NCBI GenBank assembly: GCA_014925825.1
Contig: JACGCK010000171.1
Coordinates: 1 to 64,000, forward strand
Origin: Pholiota molesta
Taxonomy: Eukaryota > Basidiomycota > Agaricomycetes > Agaricales > Strophariaceae
Reading direction: 5' to 3'
DNA length: 64,000 nucleotides
Below are positions 32,792 to 44,840 of the stretch, one piece after another (the first letter of the stretch is position 1; every line of letters begins with the position of its first letter). The notes beneath the pieces are model-generated. The model did not search any database and was not told the origin of the DNA. It worked only from the letters and a program-made list of their open reading frames with translations. Made by a program: the position numbers and the translations under genes.

Positions 32792-33679
32792 CGTTGTTGG
32801 CGTTTAGTTCAGCCCTCCAAGTGCACTGCCGTCTTCACATCTTTTTTTTTTTTTTTTCGTCACGCATAACAGACACGTCACACGATAATCTTGTACCCAA
32901 CGTCAACAACGTGTTCGCTTTTCTGTCAAGTACTGGTGCGCTCGTTGGCAGCTTTCGAAGGTTCACGATGGATAATCATTACGAGAATGGTACAGAAGAA
33001 AATTACGAGGATGTAAGGACTTCATAGTCAAGCGAATTCCATTCCGCTGCGGGTGTGCAAGGGACGCAGATGCTGGAGGACGCTCCGGCTTAATTGAGTG
33101 CTATATGTACCTTTATCTGCCCTTCAGCGTATACCAGTTTCCACCAAATAGAAACGAGTTACTGTCGCATTCGTCCGCGACAGCAGCTGTGAGGGTTCTG
33201 TTGAAGAGCTGCCAACACAAACTTGCCGCGTTTTTATATCGGCAATCTTCACGTGATACATAGCACCTCATTGGCTGTGGGGTCTGGCCACAAAGTTTGA
33301 AGAAATTCTGGCATATCTGAGCCACTATAAGCAAATCTGCACCAAAGAAGTTAATTAATTGAGTCTTTAAACTATGAGCTGGCATTTTATTTTGTGGAAG
33401 ACGGAGCACGGCAAGCTGCGCAACGTCAAGGCCATCCAGAAAGTTGAGGAGCGAGGTCGGCCGGCCCGCATAGGACATGTTTTTACCTGTTTCCTTTTAT
33501 TTCTTCATAATTCTCACCTTTTAATGGCCCTTAAAGCATGCTCACTTAAATTTACGGGCGCCCTGATATGGTCTGCTATGAAAGTTCAGTACGAGTGCAG
33601 GAGCGTTGTACGATCAGCCTATGACGATTGGACTTTCGAGGCGTGGAAAGTAAGCAGGGTATAAATAAGCAGGGTATAC
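32792..33679. other. Zuotin upstream region and unassigned sequence
   Basis: Contains a T-run of 17 (32841-32857) close to the zuotin start. No supported gene in the rest. Confidence 0.55.
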
Positions 33680-33937
33680 ATTACTGGACGGGGATGACAT
33701 ATGGGCAGCTTACCTTTCGGACTGGGGAAATGGTGTATAGGGTGTACATGTCAGCAGGAATCTACGTGGGTGCCTCATCAAGTCGAGCCCGCCGGAATGC
33801 GTTGAGAGATATCTCTTTGAAAAGGCTAACCCATATATATTTATTCAGCATCCTATTATCACTACAAAAAAACCCCAAGCATACCAAAAATAATGTCCGT
33901 GCTGCAGTGCTTCAATAAGCTTCAATAGCCATTCCAT
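33680..33937. repeat. Inverted copy of secreted-gene 3' flank
   Basis: Inverse match to 30654-30950. It sits directly downstream, on the minus strand, of the pseudogene at 33938-34670. Confidence 0.65.
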
Positions 33938-34670
33938 TTAGAGCGCGTTCAACAAGAAGCGCCGATCACCAGATCCATCGGCAGGGAGCATCTCCACCTA
34001 TGCATATGTTGAGTCGAACACATAGACATAAAACAACAAACGAATGGCTCACCGTCGCAGCGCCCTGCTGCTCATCCCCCTCCCTTGTTTCCGGAACAGC
34101 AGTCCACACCAAGTCCTCGTCAACGACCTTGATCTATCAGCGCGCGCAGCAAAATAGGCGCGCAAACCCACGGCCAATGAGATCCGCAGAACAAGCTGGC
34201 CGATGGAGATTACTAGTATTACTCACGACAAACTCGCCGTTCCCGACGCATTCGATGGCATAGGTAGAGGGCGGCGCGGTAAAAGCGGCTTCAGGAAGGG
34301 TGAGGTTCTATTGCTCGATAGATGCATGAGCAGGGAGGGAGCACGCGGGTTTCAGGGAAGGACCCACGGATTCGACGAGCGTCGCGACGGTAAGACCCTC
34401 CTTGACGCTCAGAACATGAAATCCACCTTCCTCCGCGCTCGCAAGAGTGAACAGCATATTCGCAAGCTTTAGTTCTCGAGTACACGTTCATCGTCCGTCG
34501 AAAATTGCACGTACCGTCCCGTCATCTCCCTTGCTGGGGAGCTTTCTCCAGACCCAGCCTGAGAGCAAAGCCATCGCTGGTAGGCGCGATCGCGCCGTCG
34601 AGGCGCACGAGCTTCCCAGTACAGGACACGCTCTGGAATGTGTAGTTTCCTGGTGGTAGGATGAAGCATC
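33938..34670 (-). pseudogene. Decayed copy of the small secreted protein gene (exons 2-6)
   Basis: The minus strand matches exons 2 to 6 of the gene at 29777-30653, including intron positions and the stop codon. Exon 1 with the signal peptide is missing. Near the end of exon 2 a one-base gain shifts the frame into TGA. Exons 4-6 look well preserved (for example ATCAAGGTCGTTGACGAGGA at the start of exon 5), suggesting recent loss. Confidence 0.75.
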
Positions 34671-34683
34671 GAATTCCGTGAAT

Positions 34684-34993
34684 GGCCCACACTTTCGGCC
34701 AACGTCGCGACGGTAAGGCCCTCCTCGACGTTCAAAATATAAACGCCGCCTTGCTCCGCGCTCGTAAGAGTGAACTGCATATCCGCAAGCTTCAGTTTTT
34801 GAGTACACGTTCCTATTACTTCAAGTTTGACAAAGCACGTACCGTCCCTACATGTCCCTTGCTTGGGAGCTTTCTACAGACCCAGCGTAAAGCCATCGCT
34901 GGTAGGCGCGATCGCGCCGCCGAGTCTCACGAGCTCCCCAATACAGGACAGGCTCTGGAATGTGTAGTTTTCTGGTGGTGGGATGAAGTATTC
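34684..34993 (-). pseudogene. Second decayed fragment of the secreted protein gene (exons 2-3)
   Basis: Carries exon 2, with an internal stop in the sequence CTGTAGAAAG, and exon 3. It then joins abruptly, within the string GTGTGGGCCATTCACGGAAT, to exon 2 of the next copy. This indicates a tandem duplication of the pseudogene with unequal recombination. Confidence 0.7.
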
Positions 34994-36133
34994 AAGGCAA
35001 CTGTAGCAGTGGAGATTCTAGTGGCTGCTGTTTGCTTGCTCGGTGAGAATCTCATATTCTGGATACTGGCTCTCAACGTCCGTTCTCGTTGTCTGAAATG
35101 TCAAATCTCTCTGAGAGGCAAAGGTAGTCAGTCAGGTGAAAATGGAGCCATGTCGGAAATTGTGGTTTACGACGTAAAACCAGCGGCTGCGGACTGTCGG
35201 GGCTGTGGGAGTCGGTCAGAGCCTAACGCTGAATTGTATGTGTATCAGGGAATTTTAAGCACGGAAAATTCGATTTTGTTTTTAATTTCAGTGTACGTGC
35301 CAATCCTCTATTCGCCAATCTCCGAGTCTCTCTTCACTTAAGTCAACGGACAGCGATACACCGCACTTCGAAGGTTCAAAAAAGCGCGCATTGACATTAT
35401 CCGCAGCTGTTGGGCGCTGTCGAACCCATTTTCCATGATCGGTTTGACTGCGCACGCGTTCTTCGCCTCCACAGCCTTCGTGCGACGTGCCGCATTTGCG
35501 GTTCCTTTTGTCAGTCTCATTAAACCCTGACTTCAAGCTTCCGAAGGTGTCGTTAGCGATCGAGGCTCGGGTCCGCAGCTTCCTTTCACCAATGCCCCAT
35601 TTTTTTTTTCCATTTTCGTCCTGAAGTCGAGGTGCGCATATGCGCATACTTCCGTTGTTAATGATAACAATCTTCGCGATCGTATTGTGTTGGACAAGTT
35701 CTACCTGTGATGTCCGTATCTGTATTGATGTTGAGTGCTTGCGCAACAGCGCACAACTCAGCAATCCTCGGATGCGGGTATTTGACCCCTTAGAGTTGCC
35801 TTCGAGTACAATTCTCGCAATCTAGAATATCTTTCCAAGGTTGATGCCTCCAGAAGACGAATACAGAGCTTTCGTTTTCCAATAAGTCTATTGTAAGGCC
35901 ATCGTTTATCGGTATCTTATTGGCAATTTTGTTTTTGTATACGGCGATATTCAATAATCAGATTACACTCCTAAGTACTACATATCTCGAAGCATGTACT
36001 AAAAATAGACAACACGCGCGCTTGATGGACTTGAGCTAATTTGGCTGTAGTCGCCTACAATTAAGTAAGTAGTTTAGCCATCTCCTTCAAGACGAGTAAG
36101 CTAGCGTACTTACGGGACGCCATTCCCCCTCGA
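34994..36133. other. Intergenic region
   Basis: AT-richer sequence with several short open frames but no intron signals or protein similarity that I can recognise. A T-run precedes 35610. Confidence 0.5.
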
Positions 36134-36473
36134 TTAATATCCTATCGTGGGAGTTGGGGCAGCGGTGGGCAAGGAGGTGGTAATACTTTCACTCTCGCTA
36201 TCATGGGTGACGTAAGTAATGGCTAACGTGATACCTTCGAGCTCTACTCACGTCCAAAAAACCGTAGAGGTTCTATCAACGAGATACGGGGACTCGTCAA
36301 TAACGGTGTGATAGATCTTCTTCGCCATACGAGTATGGGCAGAATTATCCCTGCCCGCCAACTAAAACTGTATGTATCAGTATGTGGAAGTATTGACATT
36401 TCTCGGCGAGGATACTGACCGCTAAGATAGCCACAATTTGAGTTACGAAAAAAACAAGGACGTTGAGCTGCAT
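36134..36473 (-). CDS. Putative small secreted protein divergent from laccase
   Basis: Three exons on the minus strand: 36420-36473, 36252-36361, 36134-36197. They join to 75 residues. The introns are 58 and 54 nt, GT-AG, the second with a GTTAGCC-type branch region. Residues 1-18 (MQLNVLVFFVTQIVAILA) form a clean signal peptide. The mature part starts LAGRDNSAHTRMAKKIYHTV and ends in a Ser/Thr/Pro-rich tail, SLPTAAPTPTIGY. No Cys in the mature part. Function not recognised; size and export signal fit an effector-like or cell-surface peptide. It shares a 435-bp upstream region with the laccase gene. The model rests on splice consensus only. Confidence 0.5.
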
Positions 36474-36833
36474 AGTGGTAGTCGGAAGAGAAGTGTGCTT
36501 TATCGACTTAGGATTTAATTCAGCCTTCATTTATAGCCTACACTCATGGGCGGCCATGCCTAATTGGTGAGTCGCACCTATGTCCATTTGAGACTTTCAA
36601 ATTAAAATGTGCGCAACTTCGGACGGATGGCCTGGGCGCTGAAATCAAAGAAGCAGCTTCCGTGTCATCGCAAAAACAACTATTCATCAGAACAATCAAA
36701 ACTTCTTGAAGCCAGTGTTTCTCAGTGAATATTATTAAGTAAAATATGATCGTAACGCGAAGATCTCTGCTAATTTTGGATCCGCAGGTCGAACAACGGA
36801 ATTTTAGATGATGGCAGTGCTGTACCTTTACAG

Positions 36834-36840
36834 TATATAA
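36834..36840 (+). promoter_or_regulatory. TATA box of laccase gene
   Basis: TATATAA 69 bp before the chosen start codon. An ATG at 36849 lies too close to this box to be in the mRNA, which supports the start at 36909. Confidence 0.6.
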
Positions 36841-36908
36841 AGCGAGCCATGAAGACGACACAGTATTCAAACTTCTTAACTCTAATATTTCGTACCCCCA
36901 GAGACATC

Positions 36909-39238
36909 ATGCATTTCCACACACTGCTCGTCAGCATTTCTATCGTTGTGGGCGCTTATGGCGCTATAGGACCCAGCTCCAATCTCTACATCGAGAACAA
37001 GTATATTCTTCCCGATGGCTTCAATCGCTCGTGAGTTTCTTATTCAGGATGGCACAATTCTGATATCTAATGCTGCAACCTTGCATTTAGAACCGTATTA
37101 GCTGGACCAACTGCAGATAATGTCACCTTTCCGGGACCACTAATTACTGGCTTCAAGGTATGCTCGCCTTTCCAGCGTCTAATAGAGACTCACCGAACCC
37201 CACATTAGGGAGATACATTCGGCTTGAATGTCATCGACGAGCTCACTGATACCACCATGCTGACAAGCACAAGTATTGTACGTATTTCGTATAGTTATCG
37301 TCCCATTCAGACGATACTATTTGCATTTCTGTTGACCATGCTCGCTCAATATATATACACAGCATTGGCATGGACTGTTCCAAGAAGGTACCAACTGGGC
37401 TGACGGTCCTGTGGGCGTCAACCAATGCCCTATCTCGCCCGGCCATTCTTTTTTGTACCAGTTCAGCGTCCCGGATCAGGCGGGCACATTCTGGTACCAC
37501 TCTCATCACTGTAAGTTATTTCTCTTTTATCAGCCATTCGAAATCTCATTACAGTTGCGTTCCCACAGCGACACAATACTGCGACGGCCTCCGAGGTCCT
37601 TTGGTCATCTACGACAATGATGACCCCAACCGAAGCCTGTAAGTAATCGCACCGTTTATATTGGTTTCCATCTAATTACTTTCTTTAGATATGATTTTGA
37701 CGATGGTAAGTAATACAATCAGCGTCTTTTTGATCTGGATCAATACAGGAGCGCTGATGCTTGCCTCCCTGTCCTGCAGACACCACCGTTATTACGCTGG
37801 CTGATTGGTATGTGAGACCCTTTTCGTCGAATTTATCCGTTACTTACCTTCATAACTGTAGGTACCATACCGTAGCGCCCTCGGCAGGTCTTGTACCAAC
37901 GGCGGACGCGACCTTGATCAACGGCATTGGCCGATATGTCGACGGACCAACGGTGCCGCTCACAGTGATCACAGTCCTTCCGAACAAGCGCTATCGATTC
38001 CGCTTGGTGTCTCTTTCTTGTGATCCCTTCTTCAATTTTTCCATCGACGGACACTCTTTTGTGCGTAATTTCTCAATTGTGAAATCCATGTGGTCTGACA
38101 GGGCCGCTCTTCACTGAAGACTATCATCGAGGTCGACGGTATCAACACTCAACCCCTCGTCGTCGATTCTATCGAAATCTATGCTGGCCAGAGGTATTCA
38201 TTCGTTTTAAACACCACTGAAGCTATCGACAACTACTGGATCCGTGCAAATCCTAGTGCTGGTAACACTGATTTTGACGGTGGGATCAATTCAGCAATTC
38301 TACAATACTTTGGTGCTGCAGATGCTGACCCCACGACCAATTCCACCACCTCAAACCCCATGGTCGAGACTGACCTCCATCCCTTAACCAATGCTGCTGC
38401 CCCTGGAGTGGCTACCGTTGGTGCCGCCGATGTTAACATCAATCTGGACATCGAATTCGATACGACGAATCTTTTGTTCACGGTCAACAATGCTACCTTC
38501 GTTCCTCCTTCGGTTCCTGTTCTTCTTCAAATCATGAGTGGCGCAATGACGGCGACGGATTTGCTCCCCAGTGGCTCAGTCTATGTTTTGCCACCTAACA
38601 AAGTCATCGAAATCTCTATGCCAGGAGGATCGGTCGGTAGTCCTGTAAGCGCCCTGCATTCTCTAATCACTCACATATGCTGACGAAAAAACTTATCTTT
38701 AGCATCCTATCCATCTTCACGGTGTAAGTTCTATGCAATCTTTGGGCAATTACACTCTAACTATTTATATTTTAGCATGCATTTTCGGTTGTCCGAAGTG
38801 CGGGGAGCACTGTTTATAACTACGTCGATCCCGTTCAACGTGATGTCGTCAGTATTGGTGTGGCTGGCGATAACACGACCATTCGGTTCACAACGGACAA
38901 TGCTGGTCCATGGATTTTGCACTGGTTCGTATTCCATTGATTTCCGCGATATATTCTACATGTATTAACCGCCTATCCATAGCCATATTGATTGGCATCT
39001 TGGCCTGTGAGTTGTCGCGTACCTTTTGACTTGCATAACTTGAACTTTCCTTCGCATATAGTGGTCTCGCGGTCGTAATGGCTGAGGATGTCAATACGAC
39101 TGCGACATTGGTTCCTACCTGTATGTGTCTTGTTGTATTTGTTACCTTGTGTGTATTCTGATTTATCAATCGTCAACTCTAGCGGCCTGGGATGATCTCT
39201 GCCCAACATACAATGCGTTGCCCACTCAAACTTTTTGA
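36909..39238 (+). CDS. Laccase (multicopper oxidase)
   Basis: Fourteen exons: 36909-37030, 37091-37157, 37209-37277, 37363-37510, 37569-37638, 37689-37705, 37780-37807, 37862-38060, 38120-38644, 38703-38723, 38776-38924, 38983-39006, 39062-39120, 39183-39238. Product 517 residues, normal for the family. Signal peptide [18 protein letters not shown], then AIGP, the usual mature start. Copper motifs: HWHG (L1), [20 protein letters not shown] (L2), HPIHLHGHAF (L3), HCHIDWHL (L4), giving the trinuclear centre and the type 1 Cys-His. It oxidises phenols with reduction of oxygen to water outside the cell. Oddity: after HCHIDWHL the sequence is GLGLAVV where laccases usually have EAGLAVV or EAGFAVV; Leu at the axial position suggests medium to high redox potential. 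Confidence 0.94.
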
Positions 39239-39732
39239 TCAGCTTCGAATGGGCCAAATGAAGAAGTCAGCCATGTTCTTACTTACGTCGACATATGGAG
39301 TCGATATTTTTATTTGGATATCTAATTATGTCAATCAAATGGACTAGTGGTACATAGTTTTATACAATCACTTTCATTCAAGCGCTACGCGCCTCATTCG
39401 CAAGGGAAACCTATTCTGTAAGGTAATACTCATCCTGACCCATATCCACCATGCGGTCCCCTTGTCATAGGGAGAAGGCAGAGAACTGTGTTGTGGGGAC
39501 GAAGCGACGAGTGACCGCGGCATCGTCTTCACCCGCCGCGTTTGGGAGGGCCGTGTGACGGTGTCATCCTGCAATGATGGCGCGCTTTCTCCGCTTTCAA
39601 CCAAAATTTCTGAACGTTGTTTACTTCACCATTTCGCTCTAGCCCTCGAAGCTTTGGAAGGTCGCGCACGCCAGATCCAGCAAAGTCCCAACAAGTCCAG
39701 GTATGGATATTATACTTTACAGAAAAAAGTAT
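39239..39732. other. Intergenic region between convergent genes
   Basis: 3' flanks of laccase and of the minus-strand membrane-protein gene. No feature recognised. Confidence 0.6.
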
Positions 39733-41255
39733 CTACAGGTGGGGAATAAATGTAGTCCATTTAATGGTTTGCAGAGCATCAGAGTGAAGAGAGTGTAGAG
39801 AAATCAGGGGGAGTATGAGGAGTATGCTACGCGAAACGACATAGAGAGGGACCCCAATCCACAAAGGATGGAAGAAGATGCGAGGGTCACGAACCTTCCT
39901 CGCAAAATATAGCGTGACTGACGAAAATATAGGACCCGTGGTTATAATGATCGCTGCAGCCCGCCATAGCCACATTTCTGGACGCGATGGAAATTCAAGA
40001 TACCAGCTCGGTACCAGATGCACCAATCCAAAGAGGACGCCTATTGCCGTATACGCGATGACTGTTTTGTTTTCAGTGTCGGTAAATGCCGCATAGAACA
40101 TTGCCACTCGAAGGTCGGAATTACGCACAGCAGAGGGCGTGTTTCCGGCGAGGCTGGTCATCGGGCTAATCATAGCTTCAAGTAATCGCATTGGCGCACG
40201 ACCGAGAATTATCCAAGGCGCAGACAGTGTAAACTCCTCGATATCTTCTCGCAGTTTCGATCGCAGCCGACTCCGTTTGGCATGTCGAGGGGCCGTTGAG
40301 TCTCCACCATGGGGCAAGGCGAGAACTTCTCGTGGTTGTTTACATTCAAGAAACACCGGTCGTCCGACATTTTGAGGCTTGTCCCACCATAGACCGTAGG
40401 TGATCCCGTTAAGCGTCGCAAACGCTAGCGTTGCTACTTCCAGTTCCGTGACCGGGAGCCGGGTAGCCCATCGCGCGACGCACTGCGCAATAAACCAGGA
40501 CGTCTGAAGGATAACGAATGCTTTGGATATGGCATCGCCCTTGCTCCGATCGTTGATATCCTCCGCTGATATTCGTGGTGGATCGATCATGCCATTATCG
40601 ATGTTCCATATGAGGGTGGTCGAGTCTTCGCTACCTGGTCGATCTCGACGACGACCGCCAGCGTCAATAAGTGTCTGAATTGGGCGGCCATCTTCACATA
40701 GAACGAAACCGCCCATCTGAAGGAAGAATGCATGAGTCAACGTCCACCTTTCGGCCCTGTCCTTCTGAAATGGACCTGGCGAGGACTGATTTCGAAATAA
40801 TGCTCGAATAGCATCAAGGATAGAACTTCGCTCTGAAGGGCCAAGGTCTATGTCAATTAGTTGTTAGCCATTTCTCAAAATCGTGCGGATAAGCTTGGGA
40901 TAAGCTCACTTCGTTTCATGTTATACTCATTCATAATCCTCCTCGCAGCCAGATGCTGCCTCAATGCCCAAATGGTGATGAGCTCGGGAGCCAGAAACGC
41001 GTATATCATCGTCACGACTTGCCGCTTGAAGCAAGTCCACCAGGAGTCGGTTGGAGCAGGGACATTTGGATGGATGGCAGACCATATACACGCAAAGGTA
41101 GTGGTGAAACAGCTGATGATGATATCGTTCACGCGGCGCTGACCAAAGTGGCCTTGTGTTCCGCGGATGGCGAGAGTGGGATGCCCATCCGGTGCTTGCA
41201 GTAATACGACCCGAAGGATACGAATTAAAACGAACAATAAGGGTACAATGAGCAT
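39733..41255 (-). CDS. Polytopic membrane protein of unknown function, paralogue 1
   Basis: Two exons on the minus strand: 40910-41255 and 39733-40847, intron 62 nt (GTGAGC, GCTAAC, ACATAG). Product 486 residues. N-terminal hydrophobic segment (MLIVPLLFVLIRI), a membrane segment around CFTTTFACIWSAIHP, the signature PAPTDSWWTCFKRQVVTMIY, a central hydrophilic part with HAFFLQMGGF, and at least three further membrane spans ending in TFIPHL. This is a familiar type of uncharacterised agaricomycete membrane protein; the function is not known to me. Close paralogue in inverted position at 47809-49356. Confidence 0.85.
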
Positions 41256-42426
41256 GAGAGAACGAAAGTTCCTAGAGGCGTCGATGAACGGAGAATAATT
41301 GTGTATTCGACAGCCTTTTTGACCGTGTTTCCGACTGCCAGGCGAGCTGGGGAAGCAGGAACTCGGCGAACTTGTGTTTGCAAAACCTAGATCTTTAGAC
41401 CTTCACAAGCTGCGGCTCAGTCTAGAATCAGAGAACGGAGATTCATGTATACGGACATGGCTACCTGATGACCGCATTTCATTTGCCATGCTGTATTCGC
41501 AGGGCTTTTAAAAATATCCTTTGACTCCGAGGTGAATAATATCCTAGTTGAGGAAACGTTGAGAACGTGAAGACATACCATTGCATTATTGTGTAACGTT
41601 CGAATCTCCCATTGCCGCGGCGCGCCGTATATTTTTCCGACTCGTACAGGCAAATACTAGGCTGCCTCGGCGCAGTGGCTGATGATAGGTTCTCCACGTC
41701 ATGACACGCTTTTTCCTTGAACCTCCGTGTCATGTTTGATCCCACCTTGCAGCTATCCAGAACCACAGAACACAGCCGAGCATCTACGCCTCTGCGATTA
41801 GCGCCCTCCAGGCATTGCCTCACATACACCAAGCATGTATGGATGACTGTACCTTTGCTTTCCGGATCTGCAGACGGCAGGATAGTAATCGAAAGTAGCA
41901 AGACGCGTCGTGCCTGCGTCGTGCACTGTGCATGCCCTCTTTCCCACGCACGCAGCATGCCAGCAGTCCGAGGAGGCGTTTCGTCCAAGTTTCGTCGAGC
42001 AGGCCCAGTAGCAACGGTCAAAACATTGTCTGAAAGTTGACATTGAGGCAGAAGCGATGTGAAAGCTTTTTGATCCAGAAAAGGTTGTTATTCATTGATA
42101 TTGAGACCCTTCAATTTCTGGTGAATTTGCGGCACTGACGTTCCTACATTAACCAGTTTGAAGATACAGTCCCAAGAGCGAAAAACAACTTGAGATTCAG
42201 AGTTGTTCAATTGTATCAATGATTACAGACACAGACAAATGACAGAACTCTACCTCTTGTTCAGAGGGAATTTGCATGGGTGCCAAATCAGTATGTCGCT
42301 GAGAAATGCAAGAAAAACATGGAGCAAATGCACAAAAATATAAGATGACAAAAACATTTTGAAGGAGATTCCGCTTTCCAATCCGTCCTTTCCGAGCCCA
42401 CAGTCTCTAAACACGCCCACGTATTT
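41256..42426. other. Spacer with segment 41640-42040 inverted at 46430-46775
   Basis: The minus strand of 41640-42040 matches the plus strand of 46430-46775 with moderate divergence. Shared strings include CATGCACAGTGCACGACGC-like and GGAAAGCAAAGGTACAGTCA-like sequences. Open frames in it differ between the arms, so I do not call a gene. Confidence 0.6.
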
Positions 42427-44065
42427 TCACTCCTCCGCCGCGCCATACTTCTGCACCCACCCCAAATGGAACCGCTCGAGCTTGCCCACATACTCCTCCA
42501 CCCCGGGGCACAAGCACGTCAGCCGATAATGCCATTCGCCCTCCTTCTGCCCGAACCCACTCCCGGGCACGACGCAGATGCCCGTCTCGTCGAGCAGCGC
42601 GAGCGCATAGAACGCGTCCGGCTCCTTGCCCGCCGCCCGCGCCGCCGCGATCGCCGCCTCGCTGAGCCGGATGCGCGGGTACAGGTACAGCGCGCCGGGC
42701 GAGTCGACGACGGACACGCCCGGCAGCGCGTTCAGGCGCGCGGCCATGAGCCGCGTGCGCTCGGCGAGCGCCTTGTGGATCGACTCCGTCTCCTGCTTCC
42801 ACAGCGGGTACGACGGCGACCCGGGCGCGGGCGGGCGCACCATCGAGTCCACCCCGATCTGCCCGGACAGCGGCGGGCACAGGCTCACGGAGACCATCTT
42901 GTACAGCAGCGCGACGAGCTCCGGGGAGAAGTTGGTGAGCTCGAAGTAGCCGCCGCGCCGGCCGCACTCGCCCGACACGCCCTTGGAGATGGAGTGGAAG
43001 GAGACGAGCGGGACGCGCGCGCCGCGCTCAGCGACGACCTTCTTGAACGACGTGAACGGGTGCTCCGCGCGCTTGTGCAGGTTGTCCTGGTACACCTCGT
43101 CCGCGAGCAGCACGAGGCCGTGCGCGTCGCAGAGCTGCACGATCTCCGCCTGCGTCGCCGCGTCGAGGAGCGCGCCGGTCGGGTTGCCCGGGTTGATCAC
43201 GACGAGGCCCTTGGGCACGATGCCGTTGCGCTTCGCGTCGGCGATGGCGTCGGTGATGGAGGAGACGGGCGTGGACCAGCCGTGCGTCTCGTCGAGGTGG
43301 TATGGGATCGCGTGGCCTTTATGTTGCGCGAGGGTCGCGGTGTAGAGCGGGTATTGGGGTATGGGGATGAGGATGCCGGAGGTATCAGAGGAAATCAGCA
43401 TGGAGATGAGCAACGAGACGCCGGCGGAGGCGCCGCCCGTAAGAAAGATGGAGTCTGGGTCAGAAGGGTATCCGTCGCGTGCTGCAAGGTTCAGTTAGGA
43501 TGAGCAGAATTAGAAGACATAGAGAAACGTACCTGCGATGAAGTTGGCCACGCTTTTTCGAATAAACGGTACGCCCTGGCTGTGCGAATAGGCGCCCACA
43601 GATCCAATCTCTTCAGTGAGTTCCTTCGCCCGTGCGATAACGTCCTCGGGGAACACGCCTGGCGCGAGCTTCGCGAGTTCTGGCCATTCCATCAGTGCCG
43701 CCACCTGCCCATGAATAGAATAAGCACGACAGCACGTCGATGATCTGATCTGTGATGCCTACCTGGCGTGTAAAGGTGATCGGTGGCTGATCAAGCCCCT
43801 TCTGCTGAGGGTTTCCGATGTTGGACGAGATGACCTTGTCGAAGGGCAGCCCATGGTTGGGGCGCTTGAGCTCCTCGCGCAGCGTCTCTGCCTTGATGGC
43901 GAGCTCGCCGCGGACGGCGTACTGCACAGTGTGGAAGGTGGGGTTGATATCGCTGGCGGAGAGGGGGGCCATGGTGGTAGGAGCAGTGGATTGGAACCGG
44001 GCGATTATCGATTTACGGAATGGCAGGGAGGCCGCTGAGGCCGCCCGTTGGATCGCCGCGACCAT
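42427..44065 (-). CDS. Alanine aminotransferase, probably mitochondrial
   Basis: Three exons on the minus strand: 43763-44065, 43533-43704, 42427-43481. Product 509 residues, as expected for eukaryotic alanine aminotransferase. It interconverts alanine and 2-oxoglutarate with pyruvate and glutamate, using PLP. Visible motifs: SSNIGNPQQKGLDQPPITFTR, SQGVPFIRKSVANFI, VVINPGNPTG, DEVYQDN, and SFHSISKG containing the PLP lysine. The first 30 residues are rich in Arg, Ser and Ala, with SIIARFQS before MAPLSASDINP. This suits a mitochondrial presequence, and an internal Met could give a cytosolic form. It lies on the left arm of the inverted duplication; a decayed piece is on the right arm. Confidence 0.93.
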
Positions 44066-44840
44066 GTCAGTAATGGAGAGACACGTGCAAGTCTAGTCCT
44101 ATTTCTGGCCCGTGTTCTGCGTTGGTTTTGCGCGTGTGCTGGCAACGCGCAAGTTTACGTAGCTGGAGAAAAGAAACCAGACCTTACAGGCCCTGGATGT
44201 TGGGAGGTTGGGGGAGAGAAGGGAGTGAGTTGGGAGTGAGTCAAGTCGCGGTGCTGAAATAAACCGCAAATTTCATGGGTCAGCACGCTCGGCATTTTCC
44301 ACCAGGGGCTTGCGCCGTCTGGCATCGGCTCTTTATCGGCCTAGTCAACCTTACCTGAACCAACTATACCTACCACTGCTACGTGTATAAGCGCTATTTT
44401 AGCCCTTCTTGCATGTACGAGTCGCACTTGAAGTTGTAGCGGCAGATTAAATCATAGGACACTGCCTGCAGAAGATCAGAAGCACACCACGCGTTTCCGA
44501 AACTTCGACCAAATCGGGTAAAGAGGAGAAGGATGTCAAAAGGATGTGGATAAGGATTCGATACTCGAGGGCTCAGATTCTAGACAGGTTCAATGAATGT
44601 GCTGAAAAAGAGAAATTAGAATGTATGACCGAAGTAACAAAACCGGGAGACGAGGAAAGCAGTACACGTGCAGGAGAAGTGACGACAGATTCCACAGAAG
44701 GCGAGAGAGTTTCCGTCTCTACAGCGCTTAGTGGAACGGAAGGGTCGTCTGCAAAACCTCCAAGAAACCGCCCGTTGTCACCCAGAGGGCCAAGAATCTG
44801 TAAGTTGTTTTGACGAGCCGAACTCCTTGTGAATCTGGGC
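44066..44840. other. Upstream region of aminotransferase gene and unassigned sequence
   Basis: No supported gene. A 90-codon frame at 44544-44813 lacks any recognised domain and is not kept elsewhere. Confidence 0.5.

Noticed and set aside
41479..42021. 180-codon minus-strand frame in the duplicated spacer
   Set aside because: Its counterpart at 46430-46775 keeps only part of the frame and reads differently elsewhere, so coding is not supported.
42466..43503. 345-codon plus-strand frame
   Set aside because: Antisense to the aminotransferase; arises from its high-GC codon use.
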